From positions 124,001 through 188,000 of the forward strand of contig VFIW01000004.1 of assembly GCA_006386115.1 (NCBI GenBank): a stretch of 64,000 nucleotides of DNA, given 5' to 3'. Positions 10,677 through 21,000 of the stretch are shown here, in pieces. The translations under genes were made by a program, and so were the position numbers. The DNA comes from Globisporangium splendens. Its lineage: Eukaryota > Oomycota > Peronosporomycetes > Pythiales > Pythiaceae. A model generated the notes under the pieces. It had not been told where the DNA came from and did not search any database. It saw only the letters and a program-made list of their open reading frames with translations. The number at the start of each line of letters is the position of its first letter. The stretch's first letter is position 1.

Positions 10677-11963
10677 ATGGGGGAACGCACCGCGTCGAAG
10701 AAGACGAGTCCGTCGCCGACGATGGCCGAAGTCATGGACGAGCTGCAGAGCCGTTTCCTCGTGAACCTGCCGGCGACCGAGCTGGCGTCGAGCGAGCGCC
10801 TCTTTTTCCAGATCGAGCAGTGCTACTGGTTCTACGAAGACTTTTACGCCGACCATATCGCGCACTTGCACCACTTGAAGCTGAACGATTTCGCCAAGCA
10901 GATGTTTGCGCACTGTCCGTTGCTGCAGCCGTTGGCACACCAGTGCGAAAACATGTTTGAGGATTTCAAAGTGTACCAGTCGCAAGTACCTGTGGTCGGG
11001 TGCATCTTGCTGAACAAGCAGCGCACGAAACTGATTTTGGTGCGCAACTGGAAAGGCACGTCGTGGAGTTTCCCGCGCGGGAAAGTGAACCAGGGCGAAT
11101 CGGATATCGAGTGCGCGCGACGAGAGGTGATGGAAGAGTGCGGCTACGACGTCGGCGACACGCTCTCGGAGAAACTGTATATTGAATTTGTGCAAAACCA
11201 GCAACGCATGCGGATGTACCTCGCGAAGAACGTTCCGGAGGACTACCATTTCGCGCCGCAGACCCGGAAAGAGATCAGTCTGATCCAGTGGTTTGACTTC
11301 GACTCGCTGCCGAAGAAAACGTGGTGTGTCATGCCGTTCATGTCGCGCCTTCGACGATGGATCAGTCGCGACAAGTCGTCGAACAAGGACAAGTCGGGCA
11401 GCAATGCGCGAAGCACGACTCCCGGCAAGGGCCGAGCAGCGTCGGCGCCGAAGAATCGCCCCGTGGCAGTGTCCTCCAACACGTTGGTCGTGGAGAAGAA
11501 GACGACGCGCCAGGAGCGATCAGTGTCGACGCCGCATGGTCGCCCAGTGAGTCGCAAGGGGAGAGGCCATTTCGGCACGGAGTTCGAGACCGCGACGTCG
11601 TACGACGGCGTGAATGACCAGACGTTTGGCGCCGCGTCGACGGATTTCAGTGTGGAAGAGATGTTCAGCGTGAATGAACGACTCACGGGGCAAAAGTTTG
11701 TGTACGACGGCAATCCGCATGACTTTGGGAAAGTCTCGTCGACCACGTCGTCATCATCTGCTGCTTCGCGAGGAATATTTAAGTATAGTCCCTACTCGAA
11801 GGGGGTCGTGCCGATGCAGATCTTGCCGCGTCCTGCCTCTGCGCCCATGAAGAAAGTGGACGAAGAGCCAACGTCGACGGCGAGCACGCCAAGCAAGACC
11901 GAGACGACCCCGTTCGGGTTGTTCAAGTTTGACGCCGTCGATATCATGGCATGTGTGACGTAA
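10677..11963 (+). CDS. DCP2: mRNA-decapping enzyme DCP2
   Basis: Nudix hydrolase that removes the 5' cap of mRNA in cytoplasmic decay. Single exon, 428 residues from ATG 10677; the frame is open a little upstream but only with a GTG. The N-terminal helical regulatory domain (DELQSRFLVNLP, FFQIEQCYWFYEDFYAD) is the DCP2-specific box A. The Nudix box lies at residues 135-157 (GKVNQGE, then REVMEECGY) and matches G-x5-E-x7-RE-U-x-EE-x-GU, so the catalytic glutamates are present. It is followed by a box-B-like strand (KEISLIQWFDFDSLP). The C-terminal 200 residues are Ser/Thr/Pro/basic and probably disordered, as in other DCP2 proteins, where short motifs recruit partners. Confidence 0.93.
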   Translation: MGERTASKKTSPSPTMAEVMDELQSRFLVNLPATELASSERLFFQIEQCYWFYEDFYADHIAHLHHLKLNDFAKQMFAHCPLLQPLAHQCENMFEDFKVYQSQVPVVGCILLNKQRTKLILVRNWKGTSWSFPRGKVNQGESDIECARREVMEECGYDVGDTLSEKLYIEFVQNQQRMRMYLAKNVPEDYHFAPQTRKEISLIQWFDFDSLPKKTWCVMPFMSRLRRWISRDKSSNKDKSGSNARSTTPGKGRAASAPKNRPVAVSSNTLVVEKKTTRQERSVSTPHGRPVSRKGRGHFGTEFETATSYDGVNDQTFGAASTDFSVEEMFSVNERLTGQKFVYDGNPHDFGKVSSTTSSSSAASRGIFKYSPYSKGVVPMQILPRPASAPMKKVDEEPTSTASTPSKTETTPFGLFKFDAVDIMACVT

Positions 11964-12609
11964 AGCAAGGTCGCGAGTGTGGGTTCAGCAAGTGTGTGGG
12001 AGTGTTTGTCGACATATGACGCTGGAAGAGAAGAAGAGCGAACGCCATGGAGACAGCGAACCCCATAGAACGGACGGAAGACGCATGGACACACGCAAGC
12101 AAGCAAGCAAGCGCACACCCCAACCGAGAGAGAGAGAGAGAGGACGTGAAAGGAGTTTTTTTTTTCTTCGACAAATTGTACAATAGCAAAAGCGTTGGTA
12201 GCAGCCGCCCCGTGACAAAAAGCCATGGGGCGGAAACTAGCAACAAGGTGTTTTTCAACACCGCCCAGTTGGAAAGAAAATTGTTGACGGCCACGCGCCA
12301 CGTTGCGGCACCACCGCGACAGCATTGTGTAGCATTGTGTGGAGGAAAGCATGGCGGCTGAGACAGACGTGCGTACTGACCAGTTGTTGTTTTTGCTGTG
12401 CCGCAGCAGAAAGAGAGAACGAGTCCGTGCCAAAGCAAACCAAGCAGGAACAACCTAATTTCTTTTTCTTTTGATTATTTTCTTCCTTCATAGAACAACA
12501 GCAATCCATGCTCGATCGAGTGCATGCAGCAGCAGTTTTTTACAAATTCAAAGCAAAGCGGAGCCGCGGTCTTCTTGGATCCAGGAGGAATGTCTTTCTA
12601 AATGGCGTT
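11964..12609. other. Convergent 3' spacer between DCP2 and YIF1, with a GA repeat
   Basis: The two flanking genes end towards each other. Contains a (GA)n microsatellite at about 12126-12142 followed by a T-run; no gene is recognised. Confidence 0.5.
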
Positions 12610-14607
12610 TCATTCGCGCGGCGCTGTTGTGTACGAGATCCAGCACACCAAGACGAGTTGCAGGCACGAGACACTGCAAGCAACATACAAACACAAAAGA
12701 AAACACTCGTTTAGAAGCCGAAGGCGCTTTCAGCCAATTCAACCTGCTGTAGAATCACGTACCCAAAGAGCAAGTAGTTTCTGAATGCGCGGGTTTCAGG
12801 TGTTGGCTCTGAGACGCTCCCTTTCATGCAATTGAGCTAAGCATACGACGCACAACACAGGATTAGAACAATGACTAACAGCATTCCACACGTCGATATA
12901 TGTGCAACATATCCATGAACGTACAGTGAAGAACGAGACGGCGACACCCGTATACAAAAGCACGACGTAGTACGCGATCGGTCCGGCCAGTTGGTACACG
13001 ACCGTATTGATCACGAGCGGAATGTACTTGTACCCAGAGAACGACACGAGGTCCCAGAACGAGATGGAGCTGTTGAGCACGTACAGACACGCCGCGAGCA
13101 CACCGATTTCCACGAGTTGCATTACGAGGCAGTAGCTCGCATCGTTGCCGATCACGTCCGGACTGAACCTGTGGCACGAAAATATCCCCAGCACCAAATT
13201 CATTTATCAGCTAACAGCTGAGTATGGAAATCACACGACACACAAAAACGTACTGGTTCGAGGCGCCCTTGTTGTATCCGACAATCAAAATGTACGTCAA
13301 GAAACCCATGAGTGGGATGTAGAGATCCGGGGCGTTGATATCACGAGAAGGCGGCGCGTACTGCGTCTAAACATAACCAAATGGGACGGCCACAACAACG
13401 TTAGTTCCACAAACGCACGCAGTCACGAGATTTTATGACGTTGGAAAAGGCGTACCGGCTTCATTTCGTCGCTTTCCGATGATCCTATTCTGCGCCAGTT
13501 CTTGTGCCAGAATGGGAAAAGCAGGATCTACACAAGCCCAGTAAAGAAAGCAAACGCACATTGAGATAGCTACACACTCAGGCTTTGCTGCATATAACTT
13601 ACCTTGAGACGGCTCTTGACATACGAGTTATTGACCGTAAAGTAGTACTTGAGACTGCCCCACACACCGTAGGCGCCCGGGAGATACATCGCCGACTGCT
13701 TTTGCAGGAAATCCTGCGCCGTGTTCATCGCGAGACCCGCCATGGGATTCCTAGTATCCACACGACAGTTTTCAAACACGCAGTATCAGTCATCTCGTTG
13801 CAAAGCAGTCCCACAACAACAATGAGATACACAAGCACACATACGACGAGAGCTGGTTGATAAAGTCCGGTTGCTGTTGCGACGGGTGCATGTGCGGCTG
13901 CTGTGGCTGGCGTGGCTGACCGCCGTGGCTGCCTGGAGGCGACTGGAAGCCCTGGTTATTGCCTCCAAACGAAAAGTTGTTCTGCTGCTGCTGGAAGCCC
14001 TGGTTTGGGTTGTGGAATCCTTGCGACGAATGCGCCATTGGTTGCTGTCGGAACTAATTTCCACCCATCACAACAGGAAACGTGAGCCCTCTATATTTGC
14101 ATCAAGCACTGCAACCACCTCCTGCATGCAATCTGCGTACCTCTTGCGTGGGCGACGGCGTGTAGAAGCCATCCTGCGACAGGTTGTTGTTGTTGTTCCC
14201 GGTGTAAAACGCTTGCTGCGGCTGGGACTGCGGGTGCTGAACAGGCTTCTGGTGGAACTGGTGCGGCTGCGGGCGGTGATGCATCTGCTGCTGTGGCTGC
14301 GAGTGGAACTGCGGCGCGCCGACTCCTCCTTGCGGCGGCGCGGAGCTCGGGAAGCCGAACACTGGCGACGCCGTCGGGCGCTGACGCTGCTGGGATCGGA
14401 ACGGCGCGTTGGGATCGTGGAAAGGAACTGAAGAAGACGAATAAAAAGATCGTTTGGAAAACAACAAGAGGAAGGGCGTCAGGAAGGTCAGAACGTATGG
14501 AGACACGCACGTACATGTTCAGGCGAACAAGGGGAAGTGTGCTTGTGGTGTGTAGCCGCCCCTTATCTCTCTCTCTTATGCAGTACGGACGTACCAGGCT
14601 GCGCCAT
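12610..14607 (-). CDS. YIF1: YIF1-family Golgi/ER membrane protein
   Basis: Partner of YIP1 and Rab GTPases in ER-Golgi transport. Nine exons by splice sites: 14595-14607, 14141-14427, 13845-14044, 13603-13750, 13456-13527, 13254-13366, 12925-13168, 12763-12836 and 12610-12673, giving 404 residues with all phases consistent. After a Gln/Pro/Asn/Gly-rich cytosolic region come the family motifs: SSNPMAGLAMNTAQDF, LKYYFTVNNSYVKSRLK, ILLFPFWHKNW, RDINAPDLYIPLMGFLTYI, FSPDVIGNDAS, and DLVSFSGYKYIPL, then several membrane helices. The last exon gives a hydrophobic C-terminal segment (VSCLQLVLVCWISY), which matches the family's final helix and decides the 3' splice. The 13-nt first exon is short but supported by frame and an initiator upstream. 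Confidence 0.9.
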
Positions 14608-14656
14608 CTTCTTCGCCTCTTTCGTTTTCACCCGCTTGCTCTCGTCGTTGAGAGTG

Positions 14657-14663
14657 GAAATGA
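14657..14663 (-). promoter_or_regulatory. Initiator-like element of YIF1
   Basis: Minus-strand TCATTTC matches the oomycete Inr consensus about 50 nt upstream of the YIF1 ATG, supporting the very short first exon. Confidence 0.4.
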
Positions 14664-14813
14664 GGGTGGCGCAGACTGTCGTGGCACGCAAGCGCTCTGC
14701 GTCGCAAAACAAGGTGCAACCACGAAGAGATCGCACAGCAGAAAATACCAATACACGGTGCCATGTTAACCCTCGTGCCACTCAAGCGATAAAACGCACC
14801 GCTTACTTTTAGG

Positions 14814-15436
14814 TTGTATCTCGGTCGATTTTATGGATTGAGCAACGAGTATTTGGGAGTTTTCCCAGTACAAATTACCGTTTCGGGTAAGCTAAAAGTG
14901 AGTTGTTGCTCCACAGTGATGGGCACGAACAACATGCGCACAACGCAACCGGTCATTCTTGTCGTCGTGCTCGTCGTGCGAAGAACGAGAGAGAGAGAGA
15001 GTTTGCTAGATTGGCGCTGTTCGGTGCTCGGTCGGCTTCCTTTCAGGTCGTCCTCGAACTTCGTCCATCAGCCGCGGTTGATCAAGCTGGTGTCGGATGT
15101 GGCCAATTTCTCCACAGATCGCATCCTGCACCAGCTTGATCGACAGGAGTTCATAGATGAAGTTCACGGACGGCTGCACGTCAAAAATTGCACGTCCATT
15201 CGACAGCAGTAAGATATCGATGTTTCTTGATGACTCGAGGCATTTCATCCATCCGGGGTATGAAGATGGTTTCGTGATCACGGCGTCACGTTCACACGGG
15301 GAATGCGATTGGAGCAACGCGGACGTCAGCGGTGAGTTCACTAATCAAGTTCCGAAGGATGTACATCTCATTCCTGATTACAATTCAAGTGTCGTGGATT
15401 GCTATGGTCGCGAACCCAAGAGCAACCAACTCATTG
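14814..15436 (+). pseudogene. Unrecognised gene fragment ending exactly at the 5' LTR
   Basis: Two overlapping plus-strand frames look coding but cannot be joined simply. The first (about 15050-15200) reads NFVHQPRLIKLVSDVANF and continues to HQLDRQEFIDEVHGRL. The second (15157-15436) reads SKISMFLDDSRHFIHPGYED, then CDWSNADVSGEF and SNQLI, and is cut by the LTR of the retroelement. Composition is protein-like but I do not recognise a family. The arrangement suggests an old gene piece truncated by retroelement insertion or recombination. Confidence 0.35.
15056..15165. repeat. 110-bp imperfect inverted repeat
   Basis: Arms are symmetric about position 15110. GAACTTCGTC (15056-15065) pairs with GATGAAGTTC (15156-15165), and GATCAAGCTGGTG (15080-15092) pairs perfectly with CACCAGCTTGATC (15129-15141), with equal 14-nt gaps in both arms. 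Both arms read related peptides on opposite strands (NFV..IKLVSD and NFI..IKLVQD), so it may be an inverted duplication of coding sequence. Confidence 0.7.
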
Positions 15437-15859
15437 TGTAATGGGGCTTCCCATTACATGGGTTCCCGGGTCAGGAGAGTGTGGGTTTTCTCCCACATGG
15501 GTTTTACCACCTCTTCCGAACCCACCCACGTAGTACAGTTGGAGACACATTAATATGTGTCACTCATGAACACTGTACGTAGCCATTTGCATATTAGCCA
15601 ATAAGACTAAGCCGTTAAGATTTAATCCCATTGGATGATAGTCGGACTGGACATCCGATTATCTACCAATGAGAGACACCGTAGGTTTCAGTCACTACGA
15701 TTGCATGTCAGCACTTTAACGTTTTAATGCACTTCTCAATTTGCACGGTAACGCGCAAAGCTCCCTCCCTTCTCCTTGGACACAGTGTTATAACTGTGCC
15801 CTTCCTTTCACCTGCGCTTCCTCAACGCACGTGTACGTCGTGTAACGAGTCCCGTTACA
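15437..15859 (+). repeat. 5' LTR
   Basis: 423 bp, TG...CA ends. Each end is a short palindrome: TGTAATGGGGCTTCCCATTACA-type at the left and TGTAACGAGTCCCGTTACA at the right. Near-identical to 23312-23734. It contains several ATTGG/CCAAT motifs and the element promoter is expected here. Confidence 0.93.
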
Positions 15860-15861
15860 CC

Positions 15862-15877
15862 TGGTAGCACTTTGTGG
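15862..15877 (+). other. Primer-binding site (PBS)
   Basis: TGGTAGCACTTTGTGG starts 2 nt after the 5' LTR; its complement ends in CCA as expected for a tRNA 3' end. The same sequence (one change) follows the inverted LTR at 23963-23976, which supports function. I cannot name the tRNA. Confidence 0.65.
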
Positions 15878-15909
15878 TCCGTCCAATCACAGAGCGGGAG
15901 CCGTCAGTA

Positions 15910-16980
15910 ATGAGTACTGACGAAGAACCGATGATGAATCTCGAACCCGCGGAAACCGCGAGTGCGACGATCAACCGGGAGGATTGCCTCCACTTGAGTG
16001 ATCTCGAGTGGAGTGCCTTCCAACGGATGAGGACGATCATCGGCGAAAAGGCCGTGTTCGCCATCCTTGCCACCCTGTCGCAGGATCAACATCGCCTCAC
16101 GGCGATCGGGTTCCTGCAGAAGGAGGCAGAAGACCGTGGAAGAGAAGTAACCCGCGCAGCTCCTGCGCAGGTACAGTTCCCACGACAAAAGCCTGTGAGG
16201 CTTGAAGTCGCGAAGTATGGCGGAGGAGACAATAAACCTCTCCTCCGATGGTTCGTCGAAATCGATGCCGCCATTCGCTCCGGACAAATCTACGATCCGG
16301 AGCAACAGGTCGATTTCGCGATGTCCAAGCTCGCTGGGAGAGCCAAGAGCTGGGCATTTGGTCGCCGAATGGCCGACCATGGTTGTTTCTCCACACTTTC
16401 GGAGTTTAAAGGCGACATCCGTGCCGCCTTTGAGCCACCAAAGTCGGAATTCCGTACTCGCACGGAATTTCTCGAAATCCGACAGGATAAACGCGATCTC
16501 CACGCGTATATCCAGCATGCTCGATACTTGGTATCAAGTATCGTGTCTGAGCCAATCGACATGGCGACGCAAGTCGCCACGTTCATGAAAGGTTTGGTGG
16601 ATGGTCCCGTCAAGACCTACCTGTTCCGGGAATACCCGGAAACGCTAGAGCAAGCAATCGCTCTGGCGCTTCAGGAAGACTTTAGCGCGAAGCAAGCACG
16701 GCTTCACGCGTTCCCCTACCGTGCCGCGCACTTCCGGCACGCGAGACCTCCTCCACGTTACAGTGGATCCGAACCAATGGATCTCTCGTTGGTTCAAGCT
16801 TCGGCGGCTCCGAAGAGACCCGTCGACAAGCGCAAGCTGCGGTGCCACCGCTGCCAGAAACTGGGGCACTTTCAATACGAGTGCCGAGCGGCGCAGCCCG
16901 CTCCCCGCGTCCGAGACACACATCGGACGACTTCTTCGCGTCCAACGCGCGAAGAATCAAAAAACGTCAACCACCAGTAG
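15910..16980 (+). CDS. gag: Retrotransposon gag polyprotein
   Basis: 356 residues from ATG 15910. The central retrotransposon-gag capsid region includes KPLLRWFVEIDAAI, FAMSKLAGRAKSWAF, and LEIRQDKRDLHAYIQ. Near the C-terminus is one zinc knuckle, C-x2-C-x4-H-x4-C (CHRCQKLGHFQYEC). Role: forms the virus-like particle and packages element RNA. Its last 139 nt overlap the protease frame, which lies one nucleotide back (-1), the usual geometry for gag-pol frameshifting. Confidence 0.9.
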   Translation: MSTDEEPMMNLEPAETASATINREDCLHLSDLEWSAFQRMRTIIGEKAVFAILATLSQDQHRLTAIGFLQKEAEDRGREVTRAAPAQVQFPRQKPVRLEVAKYGGGDNKPLLRWFVEIDAAIRSGQIYDPEQQVDFAMSKLAGRAKSWAFGRRMADHGCFSTLSEFKGDIRAAFEPPKSEFRTRTEFLEIRQDKRDLHAYIQHARYLVSSIVSEPIDMATQVATFMKGLVDGPVKTYLFREYPETLEQAIALALQEDFSAKQARLHAFPYRAAHFRHARPPPRYSGSEPMDLSLVQASAAPKRPVDKRKLRCHRCQKLGHFQYECRAAQPAPRVRDTHRTTSSRPTREESKNVNHQ

Positions 16981-18095
16981 ACGCGGGGCGCTCTACTGGC
17001 GAATATGCGTCTGGTGTGATCGTGGTGCACGAGACGCAAGCCCCCAGCGTGCATGACACGCGCTGCTGGACTACCACGACTGCGGGGGAGCCGAGAGATC
17101 GGCTCATCCAACTTGAGATAACCGTAGAGGGATTTACGACCCCTCTGCGGGCACTGCTAGACACGGGTGCATCGAACAACTTTGTTCGATCGCATGTCGC
17201 CCGTGCACTAGCGAGAGTAATTTCGGAGGAATCACGTTCCTCCGAGTCGAAGATCACCGTGCGGTTGGCAACAGGTGCCACCGTCACGACGGAGAAACAC
17301 GTGACACGGCTTCGTGTCACGCATGATGGACGCCAAATGGAAGGAGACTTCATTTGGCTGGATTTAGATGACAAGTTCGATGTCATCCTTGGAATGCCAT
17401 GGCTGAAGAAGTATCAGCCGATCATCGATTGGAATCAACAATCGATCAGTTACCCCGCTATGAAGCGGAAGCAGGCTAACCGCCCGTCGGTGCGCAACGC
17501 GCTGTCGGTTAACGAACATGATGCAAGGGTGTGCGATGGCCCCCTTAGCACGATGCTCGATGGAGAAGCCACCCGAAAGTCTAAAGGACAGACTTCGGTT
17601 GCTCATCGCTCTGTACTGAAGAGCGATGACGAAGGAAAGGTACCGCCAATGGAGACCTCTGATCAAGGCTCCTCGTGCGAAGTCATCAGTGTCATGGTCA
17701 CTGATGAGGATGGATCTCATATTCATGAGATGGCGTTAGAAGACCCTCCGAAGGACGCTTCGGAAGTGGTAACGCTACCCGTCATGAGCCAGAAACGGTT
17801 CATGAAAGAACTGCATCGAGGCACCCTCGAGCAGATATGTTACATTGCTCCTCAGGAATCGAGCAATGCCGAGTCGGCAGTGCAGAGACACCCACTCGAT
17901 GAATGTTTCCTTGCGTCGTCATCAGTGATGGACACTGATGTGCTCGACGAGCCAACGAAGAAGGAACGATTTCAGGCTCAGGGATGGGAATCCCTGAAGG
18001 ACAGTCCCATTCTACGGACTATTGAAGGAGTACGAAGACGTATTCCCAGAAGAAGTTCCCAGTCGTCTTCCGACAGACAAAGGAGTTCGGCATGA
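16842..18095 (+). CDS. pol: Retrotransposon aspartic protease region (pol part 1)
   Basis: Open frame -1 relative to gag. The aspartic protease core is clear: LRALLDTGASNNFVRS (catalytic DTGA) and, about 75 residues on, VILGMPWLKKYQPIIDW. No separate start codon is expected; it would be made by frameshift from gag. The C-terminal part is a linker rich in acidic residues. The RT frame begins in the overlap 18022-18095, shifted +1. Either a second frame change is used or one indel has occurred. Confidence 0.8.
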   Translation: MPPLPETGALSIRVPSGAARSPRPRHTSDDFFASNARRIKKRQPPVDAGRSTGEYASGVIVVHETQAPSVHDTRCWTTTTAGEPRDRLIQLEITVEGFTTPLRALLDTGASNNFVRSHVARALARVISEESRSSESKITVRLATGATVTTEKHVTRLRVTHDGRQMEGDFIWLDLDDKFDVILGMPWLKKYQPIIDWNQQSISYPAMKRKQANRPSVRNALSVNEHDARVCDGPLSTMLDGEATRKSKGQTSVAHRSVLKSDDEGKVPPMETSDQGSSCEVISVMVTDEDGSHIHEMALEDPPKDASEVVTLPVMSQKRFMKELHRGTLEQICYIAPQESSNAESAVQRHPLDECFLASSSVMDTDVLDEPTKKERFQAQGWESLKDSPILRTIEGVRRRIPRRSSQSSSDRQRSSA

Positions 18096-21000
18096 GATTG
18101 ATCTCAAGCCGGGAACAAAGTACTGCGTCACGAGGCAATGGCCACTGCCTCGAGAGCAAGTCAAGGTGATCGACGAGTTCTTTGAAGCTCGTCGTAAAGC
18201 GGGCCAAGTGCGCGAGTCGAATTCTCCGCACTGCAGCCCCACCTTCTGTGTGAAAAAGGCCACAGGAGGTTGGAGGATCGTGCATGCGTTCAACAAGTTG
18301 AATGCGGCAACAATCCCGGCGCAAACGCCGATACCTCGCAAAGATGTCATCATTGACAGCATGCAAGGTAGTACTATCTTTAGTACGATCGATTTGAGAG
18401 ATGGGTTCTATCAAATCTTGATGCGTGAAAAGGATATCCCTTTCACAGCAGTCAGCACCCCGAGCGGAATGCTGTGGGAGTGGCTCGTAATGCCACAGGG
18501 GCTAACAAATGCTCCCGCCACGTTCAATAGATGCGTCACGCAACTATCACGTCCAGTGCGAGACTTCGCACCAAGCTATTTTGACGACGTGTTCATACAC
18601 AGTCGTGCATCGGATGCTGCATCCAATGTGGAAATGCACAAAGAGCACCTCCGACAGCTATTAGACTTGATGCGGAAGCACAAGCTGTACGCCAACATAC
18701 AAAAGTGTATGTTTGGTGTTGATGAGATCCCCGTTCTCGGTTGCTTTGTCGGCAAGAACGGAGTGCGTCCTGATCCCGAAAAGATCAAGGCGATCAACGA
18801 CTGGCCAGTTCCAACAAGCCAAAAGGATCTTCGCAAGTTCCTCGGTCTTGCGACGTATCTCCATAAGTACTCGCAGAACTATGCGGGTATCATCCGACCT
18901 CTTTCATCATTACTGAAGAAAGACGTCGACTGGAAGTGGTCCGACGAATGTCAAGATGCATTCGTCAAGGTGAAAAGCAGTCTCATGGAGGCTCCGGTTC
19001 TCGCGATCGCCGATCACGAGCGACCATTCTATGTGGTCTGTGATGCATCCGACTTTGCAATCGGATGCGCGCTCATGCAGCGCGACGATGCAGATCGAGA
19101 ACGCGTGATCTGCTATCAGTCGCGTCAGCTGAAGCCAGCTGAGCGCAATTACCCAGTACATGACAAGGAGTTGCTTGCCATGAAGTACGCTCTTACGAAG
19201 TTCAGAGTGTATTTGCTCGGAAGTAAACGGTTCACCGTTTACACTGACCACGCTTCGCTGCGCACCGCAGTGAAGTCGCCACATCTGTCGCAAAGAATGG
19301 CCCGATGGCTTTCTTTCTTTGCGGAGTACGAGTTTGACGTCGAGTACAAACCCGGACGGTTCAACGTGATCGCGGATGCATTATCACGTCGCCCAGACTT
19401 TGAGTCGAAAGCAAACGACTCAAAGGAAGACCGTGTGATGGCAATCACACGGGAAAGCACGCCGACATCGTCGCTCCTCGACGATATCAAAAGAGCGTAT
19501 GCGACAGATAGCGACATCAGTCGACTTGTTGCCCACTTGTCAAACCCTTCTGATAAGTCGCTCAAGGTGTTGGATCCGGCTCAACGCGCTCGTCTACATC
19601 GTTGCGAGATGCGCAACGATGTTCTCTACTACCGTATAGATGACAGCGACGAGCCACGCGCTGTCGTTCCAAACGATAGTGACCTTCGCAATCGTGTGCT
19701 CTTCGAGTACCACGATGCGCCTTTCCGCGGCCATCCAGGACGCGAGGAAACGTATCTCGCGCTTTCCCGCGACTTCTATTGGTCCCACCAATACAAGTGG
19801 GTCCGCAAATACGTACGCGCATGCGAGGTTTGCCAGCGCGTCAAGCCAGCACCGGTGACCAACGCGCCGCTGCGATCACTACCAGTCCCGACGGACTGTT
19901 GGAAGTCAGTCTCGATGGACTTCATCTTCGGTCTTCCTGCTGACTCCAGCAAGAAGACTGGCATCCTCGTCATCGTGGATCGCTTCAGTAAGATGGTCCA
20001 TCTCAGTGCTGTCCCTGCTAGCGTCACCACAAAGCAGACGGCGCAGATATTCCTGGATTCTGTGTTTAGGTTACACGGAATGCCCACTGAAATCGTGTCG
20101 GACCGAGATCCCCGATTCACAGCTGCCTTCTGGCAAGAGTTGTTCCGACTCTTGGGCACTCAGCTCAAGATGTCGACAGCTGATCATCCGCAGACAGGTG
20201 GTCAGACAGAGCGTGTGAATCGCACGCTCGAGGATATTCTGCGCAGCTGTGCGCATTCATTCACTCACTGGAGTGAATGTCTCCCTCTCGCAGAGTTTGC
20301 AATCAACAACTCTGTGCATGTCTCAACCGGGCACACGCCATTCTACGTGAACGCCCTCAGGCACCCACGTGTTCCGTCCATCCTCGGTGGGATGTCCCCT
20401 CCGTCGGTGACATCTCCCTTGAGTGGGGGAGGAGTCCGTGAAGCAGCTGCTTCGGAACAAGCGAAGAGCGCGGAGATCTCGCACCATCATGGGCAGGCAA
20501 CTACTCATGCGGCGATCGTCGACAAAGACATCGCTACAACAGTGTTGCAGCGGCAAGCAGTCATCCGCTTCGTCCGCGATTCAATCGCCGACGCAGTGGA
20601 TGGTCAGAAAGAACAAGCGGACAAGAGTGGCCGCAAAAACACGAACGAGTTTCAACGAAATTCGTTTGTTTTATTATCGACTGCTAACCTACCTAACAGA
20701 GTGGTGAGCAGTGACAGCAACAAGTTGCTGCCAAGATACATTGGCCCTTTCAAGGTCCTTGAAAGGATTGGGGACGCATACACGTTGGAGCTTCCTCCGA
20801 CCATGCGTCTACACCCGACGTTCTACGTCGGGCGTCTCAAAGCGTATCATCGCCACGATGACTCGTTGGTCTCTTCCTCTTCAGGAGACCGTGGTCGCGA
20901 AGGATCCCAAGCACAAGCTTGTGATCAGCCTCGAGCCTCGAAAGCCGTCCCTCGAGCCGCTCGTGCTTCGCGATCATCTCGCTTAGCTCGGCCCGAAGTC

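Noticed and set aside
12711..12836. YIF1 ending without the last intron (stop at 12711)
   Set aside because: It gives a polar tail lacking the family's final membrane helix; splicing 12763 to 12673 restores a hydrophobic C-terminus in frame.
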